From contig JANQKQ010000021.1 of the NCBI GenBank assembly GCA_028281105.1, positions 1-63,736 on the forward strand: a DNA stretch of 63,736 bases, read 5' to 3'. Position numbers and translations under genes: made by a program. The notes under the pieces are model-generated. The model did no database searches. It was not told the origin of the DNA and saw only the letters and a program-made list of their open reading frames with translations. Every line of letters begins with the position of its first letter. Within the stretch, counting starts at the first letter, position 1. Source of the stretch: Rhizobiaceae bacterium. GTDB lineage: Bacteria > Pseudomonadota > Alphaproteobacteria > Rhizobiales > Rhizobiaceae. Shown piece by piece: positions 63,668 to 63,736 of this stretch.

Positions 63668-63736
63668 CGGCGCCGGCCCGCTCCCCCTCCCAGCCACCCC
63701 CTCGAGGATACTGCCGTGGGTGGCTGGGAGGGGGAG
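63668..63736. repeat. Long hairpin repeat, family C, copy 3 (cut by window end)
   Basis: CGGCGCCGGCCCGCTCCCCC... with loop CTCGAGGATACTGCCGTGG and the start of the right arm (TGGCTGGGAGGGGGAG) visible. It follows the nitronate monooxygenase stop by 38 bases, again at a gene 3' end. Confidence 0.85.

Overview
The window is GC-rich, densely coded chromosomal DNA from an alphaproteobacterium, probably Hyphomicrobiales or a close relative. The evidence is the combination of genes: a GcrA cell-cycle regulator with a cluster of GANTC (CcrM-type) sites upstream, a PodJ-like polarity protein, a SAM-II riboswitch in front of metZ, class I lysyl-tRNA synthetase, a TIGR02186-type membrane protein, an argD-argF-hslO cluster, the ligase-associated Lhr-like helicase/PdeM pair, and a double-length dCTP deaminase. 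I saw no rRNA, tRNA, CRISPR array, transposase or prophage gene. The only mobile-looking DNA is short intergenic palindromic repeats.

Layout. 1-8.2 kb: 5'-truncated putA, then on the minus strand DgkA, a fatty acid hydroxylase-family enzyme and a TerB-like protein; lysK on plus; then a degenerate nuclease-fold protein and a LexA/S24-type regulator on minus. 8.3-16.6 kb: a minus-strand fatty-acid beta-oxidation cluster (two acyl-CoA dehydrogenases, GST, thiolase, FadB/J-type multifunctional enzyme, DsbA-fold isomerase). Its upstream region carries an operator-like palindrome that recurs in front of the nitronate monooxygenase gene at 62.6 kb. 17.3-20.5 kb: a 1090-residue PodJ-like protein. 20.5-31.4 kb: GNAT enzyme, a TauE/TIGR02186/DUF3429 gene run, PdeM and Lhr-like helicase, RNase T2, MATE exporter, PyrD, DUF952 and a secreted coiled-coil protein. 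31.5-38.6 kb: an SSS symporter with small subunit and a periplasmic binding protein, a membrane glycosyltransferase with an MshEN-like N-terminus, a pentapeptide-repeat protein and a dCTP deaminase. 38.6-42.6 kb: SAM-II riboswitch and metZ, a CDP-alcohol phosphatidyltransferase, ApaG and TrkH. 42.9-47.8 kb: an RND efflux permease/adaptor pair; the permease has an unusual hydrophobic insertion. 47.9-51.1 kb: argD-argF-hslO behind a promoter and attenuator-like hairpin. 51.6 kb: gcrA. 52.2-60.3 kb: the complete phosphate regulon phoR-pstSCAB-phoU-phoB, with PPK2 divergent from phoR. 61.3-63.7 kb: a membrane-anchored hypothetical protein and nitronate monooxygenase.

The most notable non-coding content is two intergenic repeat families. 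One is a 98-nt inverted-repeat unit found three times, twice framed by outer inverted repeats to make composite elements of about 235 nt. The other is a long hairpin found three times (one copy cut by the window end) with a nearly invariant loop. Regulatory signals cluster at gcrA (GANTC sites, DnaA-box-like inverted repeat), argD (attenuator), metZ (riboswitch plus terminator), pstS (Pho box plus terminator) and the fatty-acid genes (shared palindrome). No wholly new protein system is evident; the repeats and regulatory regions are the best leads.
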